Part shown: positions 8,120-16,654 of the stretch, one piece after another
How the letters are laid out: each line of letters starts with the position of its first letter
How positions within the stretch are numbered: position 1 is the stretch's first letter
Source: Deltaproteobacteria bacterium HGW-Deltaproteobacteria-15
GTDB lineage: Bacteria; Desulfobacterota; DSM-4660; Desulfatiglandales; HGW-15
Length of the DNA stretch: 33,942 nucleotides
Direction: 5' to 3'
NCBI GenBank assembly: GCA_002840535.1
Contig: PHBH01000073.1
Span: forward strand, 1-33,942
Program-made: the position numbers and the translations under genes
The notes under the pieces: generated by a model
Databases searched by the model: none
What the model was told of the DNA's origin: nothing
Seen by the model: the letters and a program-made list of their open reading frames with translations, nothing else

Positions 8120-8306
8120 CCTTAAATCCGAATATCGAAATCCGAAATTCGAAACAATACCAAATGACCAAAATCCAAATGACCAAAAAAGAAATTGTTG
8201 GAGTTGAGGAATCCTCGACTCGAATCCCTCATCCGTTTTGAACATTGAGAGATTCGAGTTTTGAACTTGTTTCGAATTTTGTGCTTCGGATTTCGAATTT
8301 GCATCT
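8120..8306. repeat. Palindromic heptad array, TTCGAAN / AATCCGA type
   Basis: The left arm (8124-8160) reads AATCCGA, ATATCGA, AATCCGA, AATTCGA. The right arm (about 8265-8303) is the inverse family (TTTCGAA, TTTTGTG, CTTCGGA, TTTCGAA). The left arm and its flank (to about 8185) recur in inverted orientation at about 16588-16645. The array fills the gap between the permease and the AttH-like gene, so a shared transcript would carry a long hairpin. Confidence 0.75.
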
Positions 8307-8308
8307 GG

Positions 8309-10867
8309 TTAGGGCTCTTTCAGCACCAGTGCCGGGGAGCTCTTCAGCACCAGCCGCACCGCGGGGATTGCAGCCAGCAATGCCGTTGCCATGATCAGCG
8401 GCACGGACAGCAGAAGGGATTCCCATCCCACGCGATACAAAAAAGTCCAGCCGAATGACTGGAGGTTCACCACGTAAATGAGGAGATAAGAGATCACGAA
8501 GCCGCAGACAAGACCTACGCCCTCTCCTGCAGCCACAATGAGAACAGCTTCCCAGAAGATCATGGATCGGATCTGCCCCGATCCGGCGCCCACCGCCAAA
8601 AGGGTATTCAGCTGACGGATCCGTTCCAGCACCAGAACCGTGAGCGTGGTAGTGATTCCCAGACCGGCCACGATCAAGGCAATGAGAAGAAGCACGGTCG
8701 TTATCGAAAAGGTCTGATCAAAGATCTCCAGAATCTCCTCACGCAGTTCCAGGCCCGACGCCATTTCAATCGAATGCTCTTGTCCGACTCTGCCGAGGAT
8801 TTGACTCCGGACCCGATCTGTTGTCTCTTCCGGGTGGTTTCGCTCCCTTAAAAAAAGGCGAGCCCCGCTCCACCGGGTTTCTCCTGTCAGTTGCTGGAAT
8901 CTGCTCAGTTCCATGTACACGATTCCGCCCCGGGTTCGGTAGTCTCTGAACACGCCCAGCACAGGCAGACGGAGTTCCACTTCTCCTGTGGATATGGTGA
9001 GAAGGCTGTCTGCTCTCAGCCCGGATTGGTTCGAGAAAACCTCTGAAATCAAGACACCCTCCCCGGAAAGCAGTCTCTCCCTGATCTCACGCATGCTCCC
9101 TTCCAACAACAGGAACCCGCCGCGGCGCAGGAGCGGCTCCAGATGCACGGCCTCGAACTCGTAACGCATGGTTCCATATCTAAGCTCCATGTGGTGGTAC
9201 GGTACGGCCTCCACCTCGCGAATGTTGCGGATAGCAGCAACCACCTGCTCGGGCAAGGGATCACGGTAGTGATTCAGTCCCGCCATTTTGGGGCGCAAGA
9301 ACAGATCGCCGACCAGGCTCTGGTTCACCCATAAGGACACGGTCTGACGAAAACTGTTCACCATGACGACAAGCGCCACGAATAGAGACATGGCCGTAAC
9401 CAAAGCGCCTACGGATATGGAGACACGAGGACCTGCATCGCGCACAAATCGCGCCGCGAGAAACGCCGGCTCACCACCGAGCCTTCGAAGCGATGAGGGG
9501 AGGTTCGATCCCATCCAATGGAGAACGGGAAGGGAGAGGAGAGAGAAGCCCACTATGAGCATCAGTATGGCAAGATAACCGGTAACCGGAAAACCCGGCA
9601 GCCCGGGAATTCTTGCGACAGGCAGTGCGAGAGCGATCATCAGCAAGGCCTTAACAATGTATCTCTTCCCGGAGAGATCGACCCGGCCGGCCGCTTCGTG
9701 GATGACCATTGCCTCTCTTGGTGAAATGCGGGTAGCCGCGGCTGCAGGTCTTGCGGCCGCGACAAGGGAGACGAAGAGGGTCACAAAAAAGGAGAGCAAA
9801 ATTTCCCAGGCATCGTACTGAAGCGTGTCGACCTGAACCCGGATAAACAGGTTGTCTATGGTACTGCTCACCCCATCCACGAGATATCTGACCAGCAGGG
9901 AACCTATGGGAATTGCCAGCAGCCAGCCGCAGATCCCCAGGATGAAACCCTCGGAAAGGGTCAGCGCAAAGATGATCCCTTTTGAAGCGCCCAGGGAACT
10001 CATGATGGCCAGCTCACGCCGGCGGGCTGCAACATTCAGAGAGACAAGGCTATAGACCAGGAACATCCCCACGAACAGGGAAACGAAACTGAGAAGGCTC
10101 AGGTTCAGATCATAGGCGTGGATCATCCGCAGGCCTGAACGCTTGGTGTCTGAAGGCTCTTCAAGGGATACCCCCGGAGGCAGGAGGGCTCGTATCCCTT
10201 CGATCTCTTTTTCCCGCGCCCAGGGCTTGAGGCGAAGATCGATGCGATCGAGCTGTCCCTGGACACCCATGAACTCCTGTACGGTCGCAATGTCCGCGAT
10301 GGCTGTGCGCCCCCCCTCCACGAGGGATAAACCCTTGTGCTCGAGGATGCCGATGACCTCAAACCGTCCCTTTTGCCGGACATGTTCCAGCACGATCGAT
10401 TCTCCTGGAACCCACCCCTGTTTGCCCGCGAGCTTGCGCGACGGGAGAAGGGATCCCGGCTTGTTCAGGAGGGCGAGCCATGTTCTGGCCGCCGGGTCGG
10501 CCGGCCCATCGATCTGCCATGAGTGGAATTCGCGATTGAGGACCGGATCGAGCCCGATGAGGAGAAAGGGATCATTTCCACGATCTGCATCGGATACATA
10601 TGTGGTGATCAGAGGCGACGCGGCGTCGACGCAGGGAAGAACGAGCAGTTCCGCGACCAGGCTCTCCTGAACCCTTCCCCCCGTCTTGACTACTGTCCAG
10701 TCGGCTTTTCCGGAAATGAGATCCATGCTCTGCGTAAAGGAATTCAGAGAGGCGTCCATGGCCAACCGGACACTGGTGAAAACCGCGGATCCCAGCGCTA
10801 TCCCCAAGAGCACTGCCAGCACACGCCATGGATGCGCAAGGAAATGGCGTATGCTGAACCAGTTCAT
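8309..10867 (-). CDS. FtsX-type ABC transporter permease, LolC/MacB superfamily (852 aa)
   Basis: A large inner-membrane permease with duplicated FtsX domains. It has an N-terminal membrane anchor (FLAHPWRVLAVLLGIALGSA), a long periplasmic segment, and a first FtsX bundle (near SLLSFVSLFVGMFLVYSLVSL and REAMVIHEAAGR). Then come a central membrane pair, a second periplasmic segment, and a C-terminal FtsX bundle (near TTVLLLIALIVAGLGITTTL and SPALVLKEP at the end). This double architecture is typical of COG0577-type lipid or lipoprotein exporters. A TTG start 24 bases further upstream is possible; I prefer the ATG at 10867, although its ribosome binding site is weak. The partner ATPase is encoded upstream at 11068-11775 and the secreted AttH-like protein downstream. 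Confidence 0.9.
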   Translation of the reverse strand: MNWFSIRHFLAHPWRVLAVLLGIALGSAVFTSVRLAMDASLNSFTQSMDLISGKADWTVVKTGGRVQESLVAELLVLPCVDAASPLITTYVSDADRGNDPFLLIGLDPVLNREFHSWQIDGPADPAARTWLALLNKPGSLLPSRKLAGKQGWVPGESIVLEHVRQKGRFEVIGILEHKGLSLVEGGRTAIADIATVQEFMGVQGQLDRIDLRLKPWAREKEIEGIRALLPPGVSLEEPSDTKRSGLRMIHAYDLNLSLLSFVSLFVGMFLVYSLVSLNVAARRRELAIMSSLGASKGIIFALTLSEGFILGICGWLLAIPIGSLLVRYLVDGVSSTIDNLFIRVQVDTLQYDAWEILLSFFVTLFVSLVAAARPAAAATRISPREAMVIHEAAGRVDLSGKRYIVKALLMIALALPVARIPGLPGFPVTGYLAILMLIVGFSLLSLPVLHWMGSNLPSSLRRLGGEPAFLAARFVRDAGPRVSISVGALVTAMSLFVALVVMVNSFRQTVSLWVNQSLVGDLFLRPKMAGLNHYRDPLPEQVVAAIRNIREVEAVPYHHMELRYGTMRYEFEAVHLEPLLRRGGFLLLEGSMREIRERLLSGEGVLISEVFSNQSGLRADSLLTISTGEVELRLPVLGVFRDYRTRGGIVYMELSRFQQLTGETRWSGARLFLRERNHPEETTDRVRSQILGRVGQEHSIEMASGLELREEILEIFDQTFSITTVLLLIALIVAGLGITTTLTVLVLERIRQLNTLLAVGAGSGQIRSMIFWEAVLIVAAGEGVGLVCGFVISYLLIYVVNLQSFGWTFLYRVGWESLLLSVPLIMATALLAAIPAVRLVLKSSPALVLKEP

Positions 10868-10929
10868 GAACCTAAGGAAGAAGAGAAGCAATGGTGTCTC
10901 GCAGGGCCAATGATTGATAAGAAGAAAAG

Positions 10930-11064
10930 ACTATTCTCTCGCAGAGGCGCAGAGAAAGATTTTTTATATACATCTAAAGGGCGTTCCGGGTTGATTGTTA
11001 TTGCCTCTGTAAGAAGCAAATATGTCAGGAAATCTCTGCGTCTCTGCGCCTCTGCGAGAGAAAA
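10930..11064. repeat. Palindromic array, CTCTGCGN type
   Basis: The left arm TCTCTCGCAGAGGCGCAGAG (about 10935-10954) is a perfect 20-base inverted match to part of the right arm, where CTCTGCGT, CTCTGCGC and CTCTGCGA follow each other with an 8-base period (about 11035-11060). It fills the gap between the ATPase and permease genes. Confidence 0.8.
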
Positions 11065-11067
11065 CTC

Positions 11068-11775
11068 TTAGATTTCACTTTTCCCGCTCCGTGTGATTTT
11101 GCCGTCTTTCAACGTGAGGTACAGGGTTGCCCACCGGTCAGCCAGACTGCTGTGCGTGGCAATGATCACGGTTCTTCCGAACTGCCTGTTGAGATCCGCG
11201 AGCAACCGCATCACTGCCTCCCCGTTGCGGCTGTCCAGGTTCCCGGTTGGTTCATCCGCCAGGATAATGGCCGGCTCATTGATCAGAGCCCGGACTACGG
11301 CAGTTCTCTGCATCTCCCCCCCTGAGAGCTGGCTGGGATAGTGGTTGAGACGCTGAACAAGGTCTAGCCATTCGAGCCACTTCAATGCCCGTCTCCTCGT
11401 CTCTTCAAAAGGCTTTCCAGCCATGAGAGCAGGCACACACACGTTTTCCATGACGCTCAACGTGGGAAGGAGATTGAAGGATTGAAAGACCATTCCGACC
11501 ACTTCACGACGATACCGGATCAATTCTGACGGGCTTGCCTTCTGCAGAGGATGACCCGCCACCACCAATTCCCCCCTTGTAGGCTGATCGAGTCCGCCGA
11601 TCAGGCCGAGGAGGGTGCTCTTGCCGGAGCCGCTGTTCCCTTTGAGAACCACGAGATGACCGGAAGGGACTGCAAGGTCTATGTCAGCGACCCCAACCAC
11701 CTCGCCGGATCCCAGGGGATAGATCCGCGTGAGGCCTTTGGCAGAGATGAGAGGTTGGTCAGAGGGGGCTGGCAT
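11068..11775 (-). CDS. LolD/MacB-type ABC transporter ATPase (235 aa)
   Basis: A complete ABC ATPase: Walker A GNSGSGKS (46-53), Q loop VFQSFNLLPTLSVMENV, signature LSGGEMQR, Walker B IILADEPTGNLDS and switch His in IIATHSS. The NLLP Q-loop context and the GNLDS D-loop are typical of the LolD/MacB/FtsE group, which pairs with FtsX-type permeases. It very probably energises the permease encoded downstream at 8309-10867. The ATG at 11775 has only an AGG-type binding site at fair spacing. Confidence 0.93.
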   Translation of the reverse strand: MPAPSDQPLISAKGLTRIYPLGSGEVVGVADIDLAVPSGHLVVLKGNSGSGKSTLLGLIGGLDQPTRGELVVAGHPLQKASPSELIRYRREVVGMVFQSFNLLPTLSVMENVCVPALMAGKPFEETRRRALKWLEWLDLVQRLNHYPSQLSGGEMQRTAVVRALINEPAIILADEPTGNLDSRNGEAVMRLLADLNRQFGRTVIIATHSSLADRWATLYLTLKDGKITRSGKSEI

Positions 11776-11785
11776 ACACTGAAAC

Positions 11786-11933
11786 CTGGGAATAATGGAA
11801 TGATGGAATGGTGGAAGAATGGGTTTTCAAAACCTGTTTCATTCCATACCCGTCATTCCATCATTCCAATCTTCCATCATTCCAATCTTCGTGGTTCCAT
11901 TATTCCACTATTCCATTATTCCAAGACTTATTG
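11786..11933. repeat. Palindromic array, ATTCCATN type
   Basis: The left arm (11788-11822) repeats TGGAATGN with an 8-base period. The right arm (11838-11930) repeats its inverse (CATTCCAT, TTCCATTA, TTCCACTA) with a 7-8 base period. It fills the gap between oppF and the LolD-type ATPase gene and covers the last codon or two of oppF. Confidence 0.8.
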
Positions 11934-12953
11934 AACCTTCCAGCAGCGAACCTGGTGTTGTTCGCCCACCTGATACAGCGGAATGTCCTCTTCCCTGCAG
12001 CGTTCCTCGCTCAAAGGGCATCTTACCTGGAATCTACATCCCGGAGGGGGATCCATGGGGGTAGGAACATCTCCGGATAGAGGCTGGCCCTTTGGCCGCG
12101 TTCTTTTCTCGGCAGAGGGAACGGCCGAGAGAAGCGCAAGGGTGTAAGGATGGAGCGGCCTGTCGAAAAGCTCTTCGGTGGTGGCATACTCCATGATCCG
12201 GCCGAGGTACATCACGGCCACGATGTCGCTGATGTACCCGACTACATGAAGGTCATGGGAAATAAAGAGATAGCTGAGACCCAACTTTTCCTGGAGCTCT
12301 TTCAGCAGATTCAGGATCTGTGCCTGGATGGAGACATCCAGCGCAGAGACCGGCTCGTCGCATACGAGCAGGGAGGGGCCGACGCTCAGTGCTCTGGCAA
12401 TACCGATTCTCTGCCTCTGCCCCCCGCTGAATTCGTGGGGATAGCGCTCAGTGGAGGCTGGAGCGATTCCCACCATTTGCAGCAACTCGGCCACACGGCT
12501 CCTGCGCTCTCCACGTCCTCTCATTCCCATGGTCCGCAATCCCTCCTCGACCGACTGTCCCACAGTCATGCGCGGGTTGAGCGATCCATAGGGGTCCTGA
12601 AAGATGATCTGCATCTCTTTGCGGAGGGGTTTCATTTCCTCGGGGCTGAACCTGCTGATGTCGACCCCCCGGTAAACGATCTTGCCCTCGTCGGGTTCAA
12701 GGAGTTTCAATACCAGGCGGCCGACCGTTGTTTTCCCGCACCCGCTCTCTCCGACCAGGCCCAGGGTCTTCCCACTCCAAATCTCCAGGTCCACTCCGTC
12801 GACAGCCTTGATCCAGCCGGTAACGGATTGAAGGAATCCTCTTCGCACCGGGAAATACTTCTTCAGTCTTTCCACTTTTAGAATCAGGTTCGAGGAACGA
12901 GGCTCGAGGAACGAGGACCGAGGAGCGAGGTTCGAGGAGCGAGGTAAATTCAT
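11928..12953 (-). CDS. oppF: Peptide ABC transporter ATPase, OppF/DppF type (341 aa)
   Basis: The second ATPase of the importer: Walker A GESGCGKT, Q loop IIFQDPYGSLNPRMTVGQSV, signature FSGGQRQRIGIARAL, Walker B VCDEPVSALDVS and switch His in FISHDLHVV. It has the C-terminal oligopeptide/dipeptide extension with its Cys-containing PGCRFQVRCP segment. The family normally starts near LILKVERLKKYFPV. Here the ATG at 12953 adds about 20 residues (PRSSNLA, PRSSFLE, PRSSNLI) that are simply the translated CGAGGNN array. A GTG or non-standard start nearer LKVERLKK is possible, but none has a clear ribosome binding site. It is the last gene of the oppA-B-C-D-F order. Confidence 0.9.
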   Translation of the reverse strand: MNLPRSSNLAPRSSFLEPRSSNLILKVERLKKYFPVRRGFLQSVTGWIKAVDGVDLEIWSGKTLGLVGESGCGKTTVGRLVLKLLEPDEGKIVYRGVDISRFSPEEMKPLRKEMQIIFQDPYGSLNPRMTVGQSVEEGLRTMGMRGRGERRSRVAELLQMVGIAPASTERYPHEFSGGQRQRIGIARALSVGPSLLVCDEPVSALDVSIQAQILNLLKELQEKLGLSYLFISHDLHVVGYISDIVAVMYLGRIMEYATTEELFDRPLHPYTLALLSAVPSAEKRTRPKGQPLSGDVPTPMDPPPGCRFQVRCPLSEERCREEDIPLYQVGEQHQVRCWKVQ

Positions 12954-13083
12954 TGAACAAAACACCTACTTTCTGTTATATATCTGCGCTAAGCCGTGCC
13001 GATCTCTTCCAGACTCAAGGTCTTCAAATCTCATCCGGGTTCCTTCCTCACTCCTCGATCCTCGTCCCTCGATCCTCGCTCTT
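12884..13083. repeat. Inverted pair of CGAGGNN heptad arrays across the oppD/oppF junction
   Basis: The left arm (12887-12946) has eight CGAGGNN units. The right arm (about 13046-13083) has the inverse CCTCGNN units. The left arm lies inside the first codons of oppF and the right arm inside the last codons of oppD, so both gene ends are built from the array. Confidence 0.85.
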
Positions 13084-14066
13084 CACACAGAATCGGGCAC
13101 CTCGCCAGATGGCCTGCTCCATAATCACACATCCCGGGGAACTCAACCCTGCACGATTCCTTCACATAGGTGCAGCGCGGATTGAAAGGACATCCTGCAG
13201 GTTTGTCCGCCGGATCGGGCACGCTGCCATGAATGCTGTAGAGCTTCCCCCCTCTCTTGGAGCGATGGGGAAGCGAATTCAACAGCCCCATGGTGTAGGG
13301 ATGTCGGGGGTTGTCGAAAATCTGATCCCTTGTCCCCTGCTCCACGACCACGCCGGCATACATCACATAAATGGTATCTGCGATACCTGCCACCACATTA
13401 AGGTCATGAGAAATATAGAGAAGGGACATCTCCCGCTTGCTTTGGAGCTCCGCAAAGAGATCCAGAATCTGTTTCTGTATGGTCACATCGAGGGCGGTTG
13501 TGGGCTCGTCGGCGATCACCCAGGTCGGGATTGCAGGCTAAGGCCATGGCGATCATCACCCTCTGTCTTTGCCCGCCGCTGAGTTGATGCGGGTAGTCCC
13601 TGATCCGTTCCCCGGCGGAGGGGATCCCTACATCCCTCAGAAGCCCGATGCACCGTTCTTCGATCTCCTTTTCAGCCAGACGTTCGTGCACCGCAATGGC
13701 TTCCTTGATCTGATCTCCTATAGTGAAAACAGGATTCAAGGAGGTCATGGGCTCCTGGAAAACCATCGAGATGTGATTGCCGCGAATTGCCCGCAGTTCC
13801 TCCTCCCTGAGGTGCAGGAGATCCCGTCCATTGAACAGGATGCGGCCTGAGACGATTTCGCCGGGTGGCTGCGGGATGAGACCGAGAATTGCCATGGCGG
13901 TGACCGTTTTGCCGCATCCGGACTCACCGACGATGCAGACCGTCTCCCCCTTTCGGACTTCGAAGCTGACGCCGTCCACCGCCTTGGCGAGCGTCTCATC
14001 GCCCCTGAAATAGACCCTCAGATCCTGCACCGAGAGAAGAATATCCCTGTCGTTTGCCTCAGCCAC
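13031..14066 (-). pseudogene. oppD: Peptide ABC transporter ATPase OppD/DppD type, single-base frameshift
   Basis: Two overlapping frames together make one full ATPase. The first (GTG at 14066, directly after the oppC TGA) carries Walker A GESGCGKT (47-54), Q loop VFQEPMTSLNPVFTIG and signature LSGGQRQRVMIAMALACNPD. The second continues with VIADEPTTALDVT, switch His in YISHDLNVV and the OppD C-terminal domain (GCPFNPRCTYV). The break is at 13519-13521, where the coding strand reads CTGGGTGATC; one G fewer restores NPDLVIADEP. Every motif outside that base is intact, so either a sequencing error or a very recent mutation is likely. As written, the product lacks Walker B and would not support transport. 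The last residues (EERGSRDEDRG) are translated repeat array. Confidence 0.9.
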
Positions 14067-15203
14067 TCAATACCTTTCTCTCAGCTTGGGATTGAAAATG
14101 TCCCTGAGACCTTCACCGAACAGGTTGAAGGAGAGCACAACGATCAGAATGGCAATCCCCGGCACAAACGTCAGCCATGGCGCATCGAAGATGAAGCGCT
14201 TCCCGTCCGAAAGAATATTGCCCCATGTGGCGTGCGGAGGCGGCACGCCGAACCCCAGAAAACTCAGACCCGCTTCCGTCAGGATTGCAGAGGCGATCCC
14301 GATGGTCGCCGATACGAGAACCGGCGCAATGGCATTGGGAATCATGTGACGAAAGATTATCCGCATGTTCCCGAGACCCAGGGCGCGCGCGGCGGTCACG
14401 AAATCCTGCTCTCTCAAGGACAGGAACTCGGCCCTGACAAACCTGGTTGCGCCCATCCAGCTCGTGAGGCCTATCACGATCATGATATTGTAGATGCTTG
14501 CCGGGAGAAGGGCCACCACCGTCAGAATGAGGAAGAAGCTGGGGAAGCAGAGCATGATATCCACAAACCGCATGATCAGGGTGTCCACCGTGAAGGTGCC
14601 TGCGGAAAGGAACCGTCCGCGGAAGCTCTTCGATTTACGGGTGAGAAAATTAAAGGCCAGGAGGAGGACTCCCGCAGAAATCAGGCTCATTCCAACCATT
14701 CGGGCAGCACCGGACAGCAAGGCCATGCCGATCACGAGGAGGCCTGCAATCAGCAACTGATCAACCCTTACCCTGCTCTGTCCGAAATAGCCGGACAATC
14801 CTCCCATGAAAATCCCAACAATGACCGAGATCCCCACGGCAACGAATCCCACGGTAAGAGAAACCCATGCGCCCTGAAGCATTCGCGCAAAGACATCCCG
14901 GCCGAGGTTATCGGTTCCGAAGAGGAAGATCCCCAGACGCGGAGTCTCCTCGGGTCTGAGTGTCTCAAGGTCGGGAATGGAGAGAGGCGGCCTCAACTTT
15001 TCCTGAAGGCGGACCATGGACGGGTCGAGTATGGGATCGCTCCCGGATGTGAGCACCAGACCTGCCAGCGCAAAGAGAAGGAAAAGGATAAAGATGAAAA
15101 GCCCCGCGAACGCCAACCGGTTTTTGCGGAAGAGTCTCCACCACTCCTGTAGTCTGGTGCGTTGGACTTTTTGTCTTGGAGCTTGGAATTGGGTATCGAC
15201 CAT
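14067..15203 (-). CDS. oppC: Peptide ABC transporter permease OppC/DppC type with an internal insertion (378 aa)
   Basis: Inner-membrane permease with an N-terminal cytoplasmic segment and TM1 (FAGLFIFILFLLFALAGLVL), FGTDNLGRDVFARMLQGAW, and the EAA-loop region FVTAARALGLGNMRIIFRHMIPN. It ends with the typical FNLFGEGLRDIFNPKLR. Between SGYFGQSRVRVD and VDTLIMRFVDIMLCFPS, which are nearly adjacent in ordinary DppC proteins, lie about 65 extra residues (roughly 141-205). These include two more hydrophobic segments. The first residues (TQFQAPRQKVQ) may also be repeat-derived. The stop codon TGA is followed at once by the oppD GTG, so the two are translationally coupled. Confidence 0.93.
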   Translation of the reverse strand: MVDTQFQAPRQKVQRTRLQEWWRLFRKNRLAFAGLFIFILFLLFALAGLVLTSGSDPILDPSMVRLQEKLRPPLSIPDLETLRPEETPRLGIFLFGTDNLGRDVFARMLQGAWVSLTVGFVAVGISVIVGIFMGGLSGYFGQSRVRVDQLLIAGLLVIGMALLSGAARMVGMSLISAGVLLLAFNFLTRKSKSFRGRFLSAGTFTVDTLIMRFVDIMLCFPSFFLILTVVALLPASIYNIMIVIGLTSWMGATRFVRAEFLSLREQDFVTAARALGLGNMRIIFRHMIPNAIAPVLVSATIGIASAILTEAGLSFLGFGVPPPHATWGNILSDGKRFIFDAPWLTFVPGIAILIVVLSFNLFGEGLRDIFNPKLRERY

Positions 15204-15207
15204 TGTC

Positions 15208-15352
15208 TCTCTTTTGGGTTCAGTGTTCAGAGTTCAGTGCTCAGCGTTCAAAGGCTCAACTTCTCACGTTCTCACCTTCCGACTTTTGTCTCCTGACTTC
15301 TGACTCCTAATCCTGCTTTCTGTTTCACTGTTTACTGCCTACTGCTTATCGA
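15208..15352. repeat. Mixed heptad array, GTTCAGN / TTCTGAC type
   Basis: GTTCAGT, GTTCAGA, GTTCAGT, GCTCAGC, GTTCAAA (about 15217-15252) pass into TTCTCAC, TCCTGAC, TTCTGAC and TTTACTG/CCTACTG units with the same 7-base step. It fills most of the oppB-oppC gap. The motif changes along the array while the period is kept. Confidence 0.7.
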
Positions 15353-15401
15353 AGCGCAGCGTAGATCCCGTGTGACGTGTCGCGGGACTGCTTACTTTCT
15401 T

Positions 15402-16361
15402 TCACAGCCTTATCCTCGGATCAACTACCAGATAGAGTATATCCGATATGAACGTGCCTGCGAGCACCAGCACGGCGGAAATGAAGTTGATTGTGAGAAT
15501 AATGGGATAGTCTCTTGCCAGGATGGCCTCATATCCCATTCTCCCCATGCCCGGCCAGGAAAAAATGGATTCAATGATGACTGAACCGCCTATCAGTCCC
15601 GGCAGAATAAGCCCGAACATGGTGACAAAGGGTAAAAGGGCATTCCTCAACGCATGCTTGTAATGGACCTGCTCCGGCGGCAGCCCCTTTGCCTTCGCGG
15701 TTCGCACATAATCGTGTCCTTCCACCTCCAGCATCTGCCCCCGCACATATCGGGAGAGGATGGCGATTCCGCCTGTTGCTCCGAGAATGGAAGGGATAAG
15801 CAGATGCCATATCCTGTCCATTGCCACCTCAAGCCCCGATGCATCACCCAGTCCGAAAGTCTGCATCCCGATCACAGGCACATGGAACCGAGTCACAACC
15901 AGGATGATCAGGATATAGGCAAAAAAGAACCCCGGGATGGAAATAAGAAGATAGGAAAGGAACGTCGTGGTTCGGTCGTAGAACCCTCCCCGCTTGATGG
16001 CGGAATGGATGCCTATCGGGAAGGAAAGGGTCCATGTGATGATCGTGCCCACGAAAAAAAGGAGAAGGCTGTTCATAAACCTCTCCCATACCTTTCCGAG
16101 GACAGCCTGATTGTCTTTCATGGAAACAAGCCGGCCCGAGAAGAGGTCACGATAAAAGTACAGATATTGCGTGTGCAGGGGCTTGTCCAGGTGAAATGCT
16201 TTTCGGTATCTCTCCACCACCTCGGGCGTGATCTTGGGATTCATCGGATCCACCTGGCTTGGTTTTCCGGGCGCAAGATGGATGATGAAAAAGGAAATCA
16301 CCGACACAAAAAAAAGTGTGATGATCTTCTGGATGATGCTGCGGCCTATGAATGATAACAC
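15402..16361 (-). CDS. oppB: Peptide ABC transporter permease OppB/DppB type (319 aa)
   Basis: Complete inner-membrane permease: N-terminal TM (ITLFFVSVISFFIIHLAPG), the family motif ITPEVVERYRKAFHLDKPL, four further membrane stretches, EAA-loop region YVRTAKAKGLPPEQVHYKHALRN, and the C-terminal YLVVDPRIRL. It starts with GTG at 16361, supported by CGGAG eight bases upstream. It forms the membrane channel with OppC. Confidence 0.95.
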   Translation of the reverse strand: MLSFIGRSIIQKIITLFFVSVISFFIIHLAPGKPSQVDPMNPKITPEVVERYRKAFHLDKPLHTQYLYFYRDLFSGRLVSMKDNQAVLGKVWERFMNSLLLFFVGTIITWTLSFPIGIHSAIKRGGFYDRTTTFLSYLLISIPGFFFAYILIILVVTRFHVPVIGMQTFGLGDASGLEVAMDRIWHLLIPSILGATGGIAILSRYVRGQMLEVEGHDYVRTAKAKGLPPEQVHYKHALRNALLPFVTMFGLILPGLIGGSVIIESIFSWPGMGRMGYEAILARDYPIILTINFISAVLVLAGTFISDILYLVVDPRIRL

Positions 16362-16437
16362 TCTCGCACTCCGAACTATTCACGGTCTATCACTAACCCG
16401 GTCTCGTGAAACGGCGTTAGGACAGCCGGTGATCCAA

Positions 16438-16650
16438 ATTTGAAATCCGAATATCGAAATTCGAAACAAATTCAGAATATCAAATGTCACATGACCGAAA
16501 CTTCTTTTTTCGTGACCGTGATCGTGTAACGTAAACATAAAGATGTTTTTTTGGTTTCACGAACACGGACACGATTCACGGACATGGTTTATTTGGATTT
16601 TTGTCATTTGGTATTGTTTCGAATTTCGGATTTCGTGCTTCGGATTTCTC
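16438..16650. repeat. Long palindromic heptad array, AATCCGA / TTTCGGA type
   Basis: The left arm (16441-16475) reads AATCCGA, ATATCGA, AATTCGA. The right arm (about 16612-16650) reads TTTCGAA, TTTCGGA, TTTCGTG, CTTCGGA. The middle holds a second inverted pair (CGTGACCGTGATCGTG against CACGAACACGGACACG). It fills most of the oppA-oppB gap. Confidence 0.8.
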
Positions 16651-16654
16651 CTTT

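Noticed and set aside
12150..12881. Long plus-strand ORF (243 aa) opposite oppF
   Set aside because: It is antisense to a clear ABC ATPase and has no recognisable motif.
14232..15152. Plus-strand ORF of 306 aa opposite oppC
   Set aside because: Low-complexity, charged product typical of an antisense frame of a membrane protein gene.
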